Both the position numbers and the translations under genes were made by a program. Positions 38,041 to 45,104 of a stretch of DNA of 45,104 nt are shown here, one piece after another. Each line of letters starts with the position of its first letter. The first letter of the stretch is position 1. The stretch comes from Clostridiales bacterium UBA3758. Its GTDB lineage: Bacteria; Bacillota; Clostridia; Oscillospirales; Oscillospiraceae. The stretch lies in NCBI GenBank assembly GCA_002371675.1, contig DFGE01000023.1, positions 1-45,104 of the forward strand, given 5' to 3'. The notes under the pieces are model-generated. The model searched no databases. It was given only the letters and a program-made list of their open reading frames with translations, and was not told the origin of the DNA.

Positions 38041-39636
38041 ATGGAACAGAGAAGCTATATCGCGATCGACCTTAAATCCTTCTACGCCTCCGTCGAGTGC
38101 GCGGATCGGGGGCTCGACCCCATGACGACCAACCTCGTCGTGGCGGATATGAGCCGCACGGAGAAAACGATCTGCCTCGCGGTGTCGCCGGCGCTGAAGG
38201 CGCGCGGCGTGCCGGGGCGGCCGCGGCTCTTCGAGGTCGTCCAAAAGGTGCAGGCCCTCAATACCGCGCGGCTGCAGGAGCTGCGGCGCGCGCAGCGGGA
38301 TCCGCAGGCGGACTTCAGCGGCGAGTCCTTTGACGCGGAGGCGATCGCGCGCGACGGCGCGCTCAAGCTCTCCTACATCGTGGCGCCGCCGCGCATGGCG
38401 CGCTACATGGAGATCTCCTCGCAGATCTACGGGATCTACCTGCGCTATGTGAGCGCCGAGGATGTGATCGTCTACTCCATCGACGAGGTCTTTATCGACG
38501 CCACCGCCTACCTCGCGACCTATCACATGACGGCGCAGGAGCTGGCGATGGCGATGATCCGCGAGGTGCTCTTCACGACCGGCATCACCGCCACGGCCGG
38601 GATCGGCAGCAATCTCTATCTCGCCAAGGTCGCCATGGACATCGTGGCCAAGCACGTGGAGGCCGACGAAAACGGCGTGCGCATGGCCTCGCTGGACGAG
38701 ATGTCCTACCGGCGCATCCTCTGGGATCACCGGCCGCTGACGGACTTCTGGCGCGTCGGCCCCGGCATTGCCCGCCGCCTCGAGCAGAACGGCATGTTCA
38801 GCATGGGAGATATTGCCCGCATGTCGGTGACGAAGACGCCGGTGCTCGCGCACATTGAGAAGCCGAACAAGGGCGAGAGCCCCATCCAGCGCCTGCCGAA
38901 CGGCGAGGAGCTGCTCTACAAGCTCTTCGGCGTGAACGCCGAGCTGCTGATCGACCATGCCTGGGGCTGGGAGCCCTGTACGGTGGAGGTCATCAAGCGC
39001 TATCGCCCTGCGAGCAACAGTCTCGGCAGCGGCCAGGTGCTGCATATGCCCTATGAATACGAAAAGGCCCGGATCATCGTCATGGAGATGGCGGACGACC
39101 TGAGCCTGGAGCTGGTGCGCAAGGGTCTCGTGACGGACCGCATCGAGCTTGCGATCTCCTATGACCGCGAGAGCCTCGCCGGGGAGCGGGGGAAGAGCTA
39201 CAGCGGCCCGGTCACGACGGACTATTACGGCCGCCCGGCGCCCAAACACGTCAACGGCGGCCGCCGTCTCCCGCTGGCGACGGCCTCGACCCGCCTGATC
39301 GTGGAGGCGGCGCTCGCGATCTATGAAGAAAAGGTCGACCCGAACCTGCTCGTGCGGCGCGTGAACATCGCGGCGATGAACGTTCTCCCCGAGGCGCAGG
39401 CGCGGCAGGCGGAGGCCGGGCGCAGCGAGCAGCTCAGCCTCTTCGTGGACGAGGAGGCCGAGGAAAAGCAGCGGCAGGAGCGGCAGAAGGCCCTGGAGCG
39501 CGAGCGGCGCCTGCAGGACGCCATGCTGCAGGCGAAGGAAAAGTACGGAAAAAACAGCGTCCTCAAGGGCACCAATTACCGCGAGGGCGCGCGCGGCCGC
39601 GAACGCAACCGCGAAGTCGGCGGCCACAAGGCATAG
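38041..39636 (+). CDS. Y-family DNA polymerase (UmuC/DinB/UvrX-like)
   Basis: The protein has 531 residues and should do translesion synthesis. Catalytic acidic residues are D10 (YIAIDLKSFYASVE) and D148-E149 (VYSIDEVFID); the helix-hairpin-helix-like thumb follows (FWRVGPGIARRLEQNGM), then the little-finger domain. A beta-clamp binding motif QLSLF lies at residues 464-468. The last 60 residues are a charged helix. The cassette small protein, polymerase and YolD-like protein resembles UvrX/YolD modules of Firmicutes. GAGGCGCAGG precedes ATG 38041. Confidence 0.93.
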   Translation: MEQRSYIAIDLKSFYASVECADRGLDPMTTNLVVADMSRTEKTICLAVSPALKARGVPGRPRLFEVVQKVQALNTARLQELRRAQRDPQADFSGESFDAEAIARDGALKLSYIVAPPRMARYMEISSQIYGIYLRYVSAEDVIVYSIDEVFIDATAYLATYHMTAQELAMAMIREVLFTTGITATAGIGSNLYLAKVAMDIVAKHVEADENGVRMASLDEMSYRRILWDHRPLTDFWRVGPGIARRLEQNGMFSMGDIARMSVTKTPVLAHIEKPNKGESPIQRLPNGEELLYKLFGVNAELLIDHAWGWEPCTVEVIKRYRPASNSLGSGQVLHMPYEYEKARIIVMEMADDLSLELVRKGLVTDRIELAISYDRESLAGERGKSYSGPVTTDYYGRPAPKHVNGGRRLPLATASTRLIVEAALAIYEEKVDPNLLVRRVNIAAMNVLPEAQARQAEAGRSEQLSLFVDEEAEEKQRQERQKALERERRLQDAMLQAKEKYGKNSVLKGTNYREGARGRERNREVGGHKA

Positions 39637-39645
39637 GAGGCGCGC

Positions 39646-40197
39646 ATGGGAAACAGACCCTATGTCTGGGTCGGGCATGAGGAGACCCACGCCTATGACG
39701 ATATCATCGAGCTGCCGCACCCCGTCTCCGAGACGCATCCGCACATGAGCATGCTCGAGCGCGCGGCGCAGTTTTCGCCCTTCGACGCGCTGACCGGCTA
39801 CAGCGACGCCATCGACGAGACTGCCCGCCCCACGGATGCGCGCAGGGAGCTCTCCGAGCAGGAGCTGCAGGAGCTCGACGAGCGTATCACACTGCTCGAG
39901 GAGGACTGCCGCGCTGCGGCGCGCGGCCGTTTTGCCGGGGACGATGCGCGCCGGCCGCTCGTCACGGTCACCTGGTTCGTGCCGGACGCGCAGCTGCACC
40001 GGCAGAGTCGAAAGGGCGGCGGCGCGTATCTCACGCGCAGCGGCCGCGTCAAGCGCATCGACCGCGCGGAGGGTACGCTGACCTTCCTCGACGGGGCACG
40101 CAGCGGGCAGACGATCCCGCTGGCGGACATCGTGGAGCTGAGCGGAGAGCGCTTTTCCGCCGGACAGGAAGAGATGAAAAAGGAGGAGACGGTATGA
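39646..40197 (+). CDS. YolD-like protein
   Basis: The protein has 183 residues. The block MSMLERAAQFSPFDALTGYSDAI, followed by ETARPTDAR, is the YolD-like signature; the C-terminal half (YLTRSGRVKRIDRAEGTLTFLDG) is a small beta domain. YolD-like proteins accompany Y-family polymerases and are thought to help or regulate them. It starts 9 bases after the polymerase and overlaps the next gene by four bases. Confidence 0.83.
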   Translation: MGNRPYVWVGHEETHAYDDIIELPHPVSETHPHMSMLERAAQFSPFDALTGYSDAIDETARPTDARRELSEQELQELDERITLLEEDCRAAARGRFAGDDARRPLVTVTWFVPDAQLHRQSRKGGGAYLTRSGRVKRIDRAEGTLTFLDGARSGQTIPLADIVELSGERFSAGQEEMKKEETV

Positions 40198-40970
40198 GAC
40201 TGCTGCTGATCCGGCACGGAGATCCGGACTATCGGCTCGATTCCCTCACGGAGCAGGGCTTCCGGGAGGCAAAGGCCTTTGCCGCCTGCGCGGACGAGCT
40301 GGGGATCGACGAGCTCTGTGTCTCGCCGCTCGGCCGGGCGCGCGACACGGCGCGCTTCACCGCCGAAAAACTCGGCATGAGGCCGACAGAGCTGGACTGG
40401 CTGCGGGAATTCCCCGCCGTCATCGACCTGGACGCTTGTCCGCAGGAGCTCCGGCAGGCCTACGGCGAGCATACCTTTACGGAATTTCGCGGCGCGAAGC
40501 GCATCCTCTGGGACATGCTGCCGGGCTATCTCGCGGCGCACCCGGAGCTGCTCGATCCCGAGGGCTGGAAACGCTCCGACGCGGCGAAGCACTCGGATAT
40601 CCTCGCCGTCTGGGAGCACGTGACAGGAGAGTTCGAGCGCTTTCTGGCCGAGCGCGGCTATGTGCGCGAGGGCGCGGTCTTTCGCGTCGAGCATCCCAAC
40701 CGCCGCACGGCGGCGCTCTTCTGCCACTTTGGCGTGAGCTGCGCGCTGCTGGCCTGGCTGATGAACGCCTCGCCCTTCCTGCTCTGGCACGCGGGCTGCA
40801 TGCAGCCGAGCTCTCTCACCGAGCTCGTGACCGAGGAGCGGGAGGAGGGACTTGCCGTGTTCCGCATGCTCCGCTTCGGCGATACCTCGCATTTGAGCCG
40901 CGCGGGGCTGCGCCCCTCCTTCGCGGCGCGCTTCTGCGAGACCTTCGACGAGCCGAACGAAAGACATTAA
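40194..40970 (+). CDS. Histidine phosphatase (phosphoglycerate-mutase-like) superfamily protein
   Basis: The protein has 258 residues. The N-terminal RHG motif LIRHGDPDY contains the phospho-accepting histidine H8; the later CHFGVSCAL supplies the second histidine. Members dephosphorylate sugars, nucleotides or proteins; substrate is not predictable. The ATGA overlap with the YolD-like gene joins it to the polymerase cassette, which may mean a nucleotide-pool role, as inference. Confidence 0.87.
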   Translation: MRLLLIRHGDPDYRLDSLTEQGFREAKAFAACADELGIDELCVSPLGRARDTARFTAEKLGMRPTELDWLREFPAVIDLDACPQELRQAYGEHTFTEFRGAKRILWDMLPGYLAAHPELLDPEGWKRSDAAKHSDILAVWEHVTGEFERFLAERGYVREGAVFRVEHPNRRTAALFCHFGVSCALLAWLMNASPFLLWHAGCMQPSSLTELVTEEREEGLAVFRMLRFGDTSHLSRAGLRPSFAARFCETFDEPNERH

Positions 40971-40986
40971 TACTATTATCTAATAG
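40970..40986 (-). repeat. 17-bp AT-rich motif, copy B
   Basis: Minus strand CTATTAGATAATAGTAT, containing the dyad CTATTA-TC-TAATAG (40973-40986); begins at the stop codon of the phosphatase gene. Between 40987 and 41113 I see nothing. Confidence 0.45.
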
Positions 40987-41113
40987 AAACCAGACAATCT
41001 TTTCGGCAGGATTTGCGCCATGCTTCGTTATCTTCCTTGGCAATACACAAAGTATTCCCTGCGGACGATGCCTCGCCTGACACAAATCCAACTCGCAAAT
41101 CTTTGTCTGCTTC

Positions 41114-41130
41114 TTATCAGATAAGAGTAT
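41114..41130 (+). repeat. 17-bp AT-rich motif, copy C
   Basis: TTATCAGATAAGAGTAT, containing the perfect palindrome CTTATC-A-GATAAG (41113-41125). It lies 10 bases before element copy 3. Confidence 0.45.
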
Positions 41131-41140
41131 AAAGGAGCGT

Positions 41141-41375
41141 AAGGGTCTGTTGCAAAATAAGGATGAGCGCTAAAATGTGTGCCTGATTTCGTAGGGGCGG
41201 CGGCTCTGCCCCGCCCGGCGGCGCAACAGTATACACGCAAAAAATGTTCGGCGAATTCGCAGATTGTACGAATACGCCGAACATTTTTGCCATTCATGCA
41301 GCTTGCTGCTGCCGGGAGGGCCAAGGCCCTCCCCTACGATGCAGCCAGGGCTTTCTCATTTTGCAGCAGTCCCTT
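41141..41375 (-). mobile_element. Inverted-repeat element, copy 3 (complete, inverted, 235 bp)
   Basis: Read on the minus strand it is nearly the same as copy 2 at 21978-22215: terminal AAGGGACTGCTGCAAAAT, GC-rich hairpin, central palindrome (one mismatch in the stem), second GC-rich hairpin and terminal repeat ending in CAACAGACCCTT. No coding sequence. It ends 34 bases beyond the stop of the TraB/GumN gene. Confidence 0.75.
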
Positions 41376-41408
41376 GGTAAGAGGGGGTTTCTGCGCTGTA
41401 CGCAGAGC

Positions 41409-43751
41409 TTATCTGGTGCTGATCAGGGTAACGGTAAAGCCCGCGTCGCGCAGGGCCTGCACCAGACCGCCCTCGCCGAGCAGGTGCGCCAGGCCGACAG
41501 CGAAGAACACGGTCTGATCCCCGCTGAGATAGCCTTTCGCGACCTCGACCATGTTGGCGTTGCGGTCGAGCTCCATCTTGCTGTGGTACTCGTCGTAGAG
41601 GGCGAGCTCGTCCTCGTCGATCTCGGCGCGGTCCTCCTCGTCCATGGCGGCCAGCCGTTCGATCAGCTCGGCCTCGTCGCCGCGGCACCAGCTCTCATAC
41701 AGGGCCTCCGTCTCGGCGATGTAGGTATAGCGAGGCGTGTAGACCGTCTCCTGCAGCAGCAGCTCCTGCAGCTCATCGGAGTAATCGGCAAACATGGAAA
41801 TCTGGAACTCGCCGGATTCCACGTTCAGGATCGGCTTCTCCTTCTCCTGCGCGAGACGCATCAGCCGGTGATCCACGCCCTTGGACGAGCAGAGGCGTCC
41901 GCCGTCGGAGGTGTAGGCGTTCTCGATGGCCATTGCCCAGATCACGGGGCGCATCGACTCGCTGTTGGGATTGTACTGGCCGGTCGCCTTGAGCATCTGC
42001 AGCGCGTCCTTGTAGGTCTCGGAGTCGATATGGCCGGAGATGGTGCTGCCGTCGGTGTAGAAATAGGATTCGCGCACTCTGCTCAGCAACTCCTCGTCCT
42101 GCTCCAGCTGCTCGTTGAAATCCTCGTCGTCGAATTCCACGGCCAGCGCGTCGGCGCTGTCGAACGCGTCCAGGATGATCTGCGGCAGAAAACCGGTGCG
42201 GTCGTCGCCGATGTGGATGGTGCCGAAGAGGTACATCTTGTGGCCCTCCTCATCGCTGACCTCGTAGAACACCGGCGTCGCCTTCTGCTCGGGCTCCACG
42301 TCGGGCAGCGCCTCGTCGGTAATGCTCTCGTAGATGTCTGGGTCATCGACGCTGATGTCGTAGCTGATCTGCATGCTCAGCGAGTATGGCGCATCCTGGA
42401 TCACATGCGCGCCTTCGTATTCGAGGCTGAGGGCGCTGGGCTGATAGCTCGCCTTTTCGAAGGCGAGATAGCCGGCGGCCTTGTTGGTGGTATAGCCCGT
42501 GGCGTTCTCGTCAAGGATCTGCGGATTGCCGGAGAACAGCTCGCCGCAGGCGGTGTCCTTCAGCCTGATCCCGAAATCGCCGTTGCCGCTGAACTCCAGC
42601 AGATAATAGTCTCCGACCTCGGTGACCGAGGCGTCGGTGAGCTGCGTGCAGTCGGGCACGCAGGACATGCGCTCTTCCTCCAGCGCAAGTCTGAGGTTGG
42701 AGGCGAGGAGCTTGCTCGTGCTCTCCTCCCCGTCCAGGATGAAGGTATAGCTGCCGTCCCGGAAGCTCTCCTCGACGTTGGAGGAATAGACCCGTCCGTC
42801 CGAATAGGACTGGATCACCGACTCTGCGCTGTTCTTGAACAGCATCGCGTTTCCTTCGCCCCAGCAGCGGATGTTCACCGTGCTGATCGACTGCGCTGCG
42901 CCCGCCTCGCTGTAGACCAGCGTGCTGCCCTGTACGCGGAGATTGTCCGCCTGCCGCAGGGTTTCGGAAACACGCGCCAGCAGCAGCGGCGCGCGGATAT
43001 CGCCGATGCTCTCGTAGCCCTTGGCGTTTTTGGGCAGCTCGGAAATCAGGTCCAGCTCCTCGAGCGCGCGATAGCTCACGGTGTAGCTGTCGGAAATGTC
43101 CGCTCCGCCAAAGCTGTAGGCCAGCTCGAGCTTGACCGTGTCGACGCTGCCGTCCTCGGCGAAGCTCACCCGCGCTTCGCCGCCCCGGAGCTGAGCGCCC
43201 TCGGGCGCCGCCCATTCCGGAAGAGCCTTCGCGTCGCTGAAGAGGAGACTGCCGTCGGCGTCCATCCCGCGGCTCGCGAAAAGCGTCGGGTCGATCAGAG
43301 AGACAGGGAGCTGCGTGAGCGGGAAATCCTCTTCCTCGCAGGAGGCGAAATAGCGCGTGTTGTTTATGCTGCAGTAGGCGCTGTCGTCCGCCCAGAGATA
43401 GGTCGCGGTATAGCGCCGGCTGCCCAGCATCACGGTCTCGTCGACCTTGATTGTCTGCTCCTCGCCGCCCCTTTCCTGATAACGGATGCAGCCCTGCGTG
43501 GTCTCCTCCGCCGTGTGGCCGGCCTGCGTACGCCTTGAGGCGATCCCCACGGTGATCTCCAGATTCTCGGCCTGCTCATAGCTCGCCATGGCGTCCTCAT
43601 AGAGCGCCGCATAATCCGGCTCCGGCGTGGCCGTCGGCTCGGCTGTGGGCGCCGCCGTCTGCTCGGCCTCTCCCTTTCCGCCGCAGGCAGTCAGAGAAAG
43701 CAGCATCACCAGGGCCAGCACAAGCGCCAGGGTTCTTACCTGCCTTTTCAT
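41409..43751 (-). CDS. TraB/GumN-family lipoprotein
   Basis: The protein has 780 residues. A lipoprotein signal peptide ends in LLSLTACGG, so it is anchored outside the membrane. After a Thr/Pro-rich linker, residues about 50-480 form two similar ligand-binding-like halves with no named family. Residues about 500-780 are a TraB/GumN domain: MYLFGTIHIGDDRTGFLP near its start and FFAVGLAHLLGEGGLVQALRDAGF at its end. TraB-domain proteins in this group are thought to be metalloprotease-like, with conserved Gly-His motifs. The fusion to a large extra N-terminal region is unusual. GGAGGATG precedes ATG 43751. Confidence 0.85.
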   Translation of the reverse strand: MKRQVRTLALVLALVMLLSLTACGGKGEAEQTAAPTAEPTATPEPDYAALYEDAMASYEQAENLEITVGIASRRTQAGHTAEETTQGCIRYQERGGEEQTIKVDETVMLGSRRYTATYLWADDSAYCSINNTRYFASCEEEDFPLTQLPVSLIDPTLFASRGMDADGSLLFSDAKALPEWAAPEGAQLRGGEARVSFAEDGSVDTVKLELAYSFGGADISDSYTVSYRALEELDLISELPKNAKGYESIGDIRAPLLLARVSETLRQADNLRVQGSTLVYSEAGAAQSISTVNIRCWGEGNAMLFKNSAESVIQSYSDGRVYSSNVEESFRDGSYTFILDGEESTSKLLASNLRLALEEERMSCVPDCTQLTDASVTEVGDYYLLEFSGNGDFGIRLKDTACGELFSGNPQILDENATGYTTNKAAGYLAFEKASYQPSALSLEYEGAHVIQDAPYSLSMQISYDISVDDPDIYESITDEALPDVEPEQKATPVFYEVSDEEGHKMYLFGTIHIGDDRTGFLPQIILDAFDSADALAVEFDDEDFNEQLEQDEELLSRVRESYFYTDGSTISGHIDSETYKDALQMLKATGQYNPNSESMRPVIWAMAIENAYTSDGGRLCSSKGVDHRLMRLAQEKEKPILNVESGEFQISMFADYSDELQELLLQETVYTPRYTYIAETEALYESWCRGDEAELIERLAAMDEEDRAEIDEDELALYDEYHSKMELDRNANMVEVAKGYLSGDQTVFFAVGLAHLLGEGGLVQALRDAGFTVTLISTR

Positions 43752-43784
43752 CTTGCATCCTCCCGTTCTGTTTTTTTGTTGATG

Positions 43785-43813
43785 GACGGCCTGCCCTTGT
43801 CCGGCAGGCCGTC
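43785..43813 (-). other. Leader hairpin of the TraB/GumN gene
   Basis: A perfect 11-bp stem GACGGCCTGCC/GGCAGGCCGTC with a 7-base loop lies in the 5' leader, 33 bases before the start codon. No T-run follows on the minus strand, so it may stabilise the message instead of terminating it. Confidence 0.55.
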
Positions 43814-43848
43814 GCTTCTGACACAGACTGGTGCTTTGTCTAAACATT

Positions 43849-43877
43849 AATATATCCTCATATCAATCGCCTGTCAA
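43849..43877 (-). promoter_or_regulatory. sigma-A promoter of the TraB/GumN gene
   Basis: Minus strand TTGACA (43872-43877), 17-base spacer, TATATT (43849-43854). The 329-base gap to the next gene holds this promoter, the leader hairpin and the terminator at 43976; I see nothing else. Confidence 0.8.
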
Positions 43878-43975
43878 CGAAATCTTCCCTCTTCCACCGG
43901 GCAGAGCGATCTGCAAGCCAGGCCGCCGCCCTTGTTAACTGTGCGCGGAAACAGACGGCGGGCGGCCTGCGCATA

Positions 43976-44018
43976 TAAAAAAGTACGGTCATCCGGCGGA
44001 ATTTGCCGGATGACCGTA
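43976..44018 (-). terminator. Terminator of the DUF4349 gene
   Basis: A 14-bp stem TACGGTCATCCGGC/GCCGGATGACCGTA (43984-43997 with 44005-44018) followed on the minus strand by CTTTTTT. The core CGGTCATCC is shared with the hairpins bounding the repeat at 7837-8112. Confidence 0.88.
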
Positions 44019-44080
44019 GGCTTCTTCATGCTGCTTTACGCTGACGCGCAAGCGCGGCGCGTCACAGTTCGCGCGGCGGA

Positions 44081-45104
44081 TCAGGACTGCTTATGCTCCT
44101 GCTGCTCGCTCGGCTGCTCCGGCCGCTTCGGCTCCTGCCGGGCGGCGGATTTTTCCGCTTTGGCGGCGCGTCTCTTCTCGCGGCGGGCGGAGGCGGCGCG
44201 GCGCAGCGGGCGCAGCACGGCGATCAGCAGCGCGGCGACGGCGGCCAGCACCACCAGCGTGGGCAGCGCCCCGAGGAACCAGACAAGGAATTCCTTGAAG
44301 AAGCGGGCGACGGAGCGCAGGCCGTTCGTAAACGCGTGGGCGAGGCGCTCGCCGTAGCTCGGCTCGGTCAGGGTCTCGGGCGTGTACTCCTGCACCTCCT
44401 GGATGTTCAGGCTGATGGTCGAGTAACTCACCTGGCGATCCCAGTTTTTCAGGCTGGACTGCAGGCGCTCGATCTGATAGCGCAGGTCCGTGAGCCGATC
44501 CTCGATCGTGATGACGTCCTCCACCGTCTGGGCGACCTCCATCATTTCCAGCAGCCGGGCCTCCTGGGTCTGGCAGGCGGTGAGGCGAGCCTGCGTGTCG
44601 TAATACTGCGCGGTGACGTTCTGCGTGTAGGTGTGCGAATAGGGGACGTTCCCGAGCTTGGAGAAGCTGTTCATCATCCCGGCGAACTTCTCGCCCGGCA
44701 CGCGCAGGGTGTAGCTCGCCACGCGGCTGCTCGCAAGGCCGTGGGAGCTCTGGTAGTAGTTGTTGCCGGAGATGCTGCTGGACTCGATCCAGCCGCCGAC
44801 CTCCTCGATCATCTTTTCGAGGGCGGCAATGCTCTCGTCAAACTTTGTGGTCTCGATGTTCACATCGGCGGAGTAGATGATCTTGCTGGGATCGACGTCG
44901 GGGATCTCGGCCGGGTCGTCGTTGGCTGCGCTGTCTGAGAAGCCGCCGAACTCCGCCGCCTCCGGCATGGGCGCGGGCTCCTCGGCAGCATAGTCGTAGC
45001 TCCCCGCGACATATTCCGCCGGCGCGCTTTGGACGGCGTAGTTCCCGCTGTAGCTCGAGCCGCAGGCCGAGAAGCCGAGCAGCATCAGCAGGGCAAGGGC
45101 AAGG
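44081..45104 (-). CDS. DUF4349 lipoprotein (5' end cut by window edge)
   Basis: About 340 residues are visible; the start lies beyond the right edge, where the frame reads LALALLMLLGFSAC, the end of a lipoprotein signal peptide. The DUF4349 domain follows: IIYSADVNIETTKFDESIAALEKMIEEVGG, ASYTLRVPGEKFAGMM, then a coiled-coil stretch with LTDLRYQIERLQSSLKNWDRQ and VSYSTISLNIQEV. A C-terminal membrane helix (LPTLVVLAAVAALLIAVL) and a basic cytoplasmic tail end it. Function is unknown. Lipid plus helix anchoring at both ends is typical of this family. Confidence 0.88.
   Translation of the reverse strand, partial: LALALLMLLGFSACGSSYSGNYAVQSAPAEYVAGSYDYAAEEPAPMPEAAEFGGFSDSAANDDPAEIPDVDPSKIIYSADVNIETTKFDESIAALEKMIEEVGGWIESSSISGNNYYQSSHGLASSRVASYTLRVPGEKFAGMMNSFSKLGNVPYSHTYTQNVTAQYYDTQARLTACQTQEARLLEMMEVAQTVEDVITIEDRLTDLRYQIERLQSSLKNWDRQVSYSTISLNIQEVQEYTPETLTEPSYGERLAHAFTNGLRSVARFFKEFLVWFLGALPTLVVLAAVAALLIAVLRPLRRAASARREKRRAAKAEKSAARQEPKRPEQPSEQQEHKQS

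Noticed and set aside
41244..43538. Long plus-strand open frame opposite the TraB/GumN gene.
   Set aside because: It overlaps the inverted-repeat element and has no domain or ribosome-binding site; the minus strand has a lipobox and TraB motifs.
1..45104. CRISPR arrays, rRNA and tRNA genes.
   Set aside because: No regularly spaced direct repeats and no recognisable RNA gene sequence were seen.

Overview
The window looks like chromosome of a high-GC, spore-forming, anaerobic Gram-positive bacterium, most likely a member of the Oscillospiraceae/Oscillospirales. The evidence is sporulation genes (dipicolinate synthase dpaAB, spoIID), a DivIVA-domain protein, ferredoxin-linked 2-oxoacid metabolism, sigma-A type promoters (TTGACA-N17-TATAAT) and Gram-positive style lipoproteins. 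No rRNA, tRNA or CRISPR array was found. Family assignment is inference from gene content and style, not from a database search.

Layout. 1-2.1 kb (minus): a DivIVA-like gene cut by the left edge and dpaB/dpaA. 2.1-4.9 kb: thyA-folA-GH13 glycosidase. 4.9-7.8 kb: two tandem paralogous leucine-rich-repeat surface proteins, then a 276-bp palindrome-bounded repeat. 8.2-9.9 kb: an XRE regulator, a mini-ComEA and a glutaredoxin-like protein. 10-12.1 kb (minus): a MotA/OmpA-type ion-driven pair with a long coiled coil. 12.3-14.4 kb (minus): DUF2975-XRE-DUF4173 membrane operon. 14.4-17.9 kb: a secreted repeat protein, a polytopic membrane protein and spoIID. 18-19.2 kb: rpsF-ssb-rpsR. 19.3-21.9 kb: fused FeoA-FeoB plus its small Cys-rich partner.

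22.2-25.3 kb is a visibly AT-rich island. It starts next to a 238-bp terminal-inverted-repeat element and ends in a truncated mobilisation-type gene (DUF3847). Inside, an XRE repressor gene is divergent from two paralogous CFI-box proteins (one carrying five 17-residue repeats) and two unrecognised proteins; a perfect operator lies inside the promoter. This is the best candidate for an undescribed system.

25.4-26.4 kb (minus) is a cation-diffusion-facilitator exporter preceded by what I read as a complete NiCo (czcD) riboswitch with an overlapping terminator. 26.4-31.9 kb is a LysR gene divergent from a korDABC plus succinyl-CoA transferase operon. 31.9-32.2 kb holds an internally deleted MATE transporter gene that kept promoter, leader terminator, both gene ends and final terminator. 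32.4-35.1 kb is a large Fe-S/FAD oxidoreductase. 35.2-37.5 kb: FlK-type thioesterase, sigma-70 factor, small protein, acylphosphatase. 37.6-41 kb: a Y-family polymerase cassette with YolD-like protein and histidine phosphatase, bracketed by a repeated 17-bp AT-rich motif. 41.1-45.1 kb: a third copy of the inverted-repeat element, a TraB/GumN lipoprotein and a DUF4349 lipoprotein cut by the right edge.

Three copies of one roughly 235-bp element (10.0, 22.1 and 41.3 kb) sit just beyond the 3' ends of minus-strand genes. All stems, spacers and residue numbers here were counted by eye.
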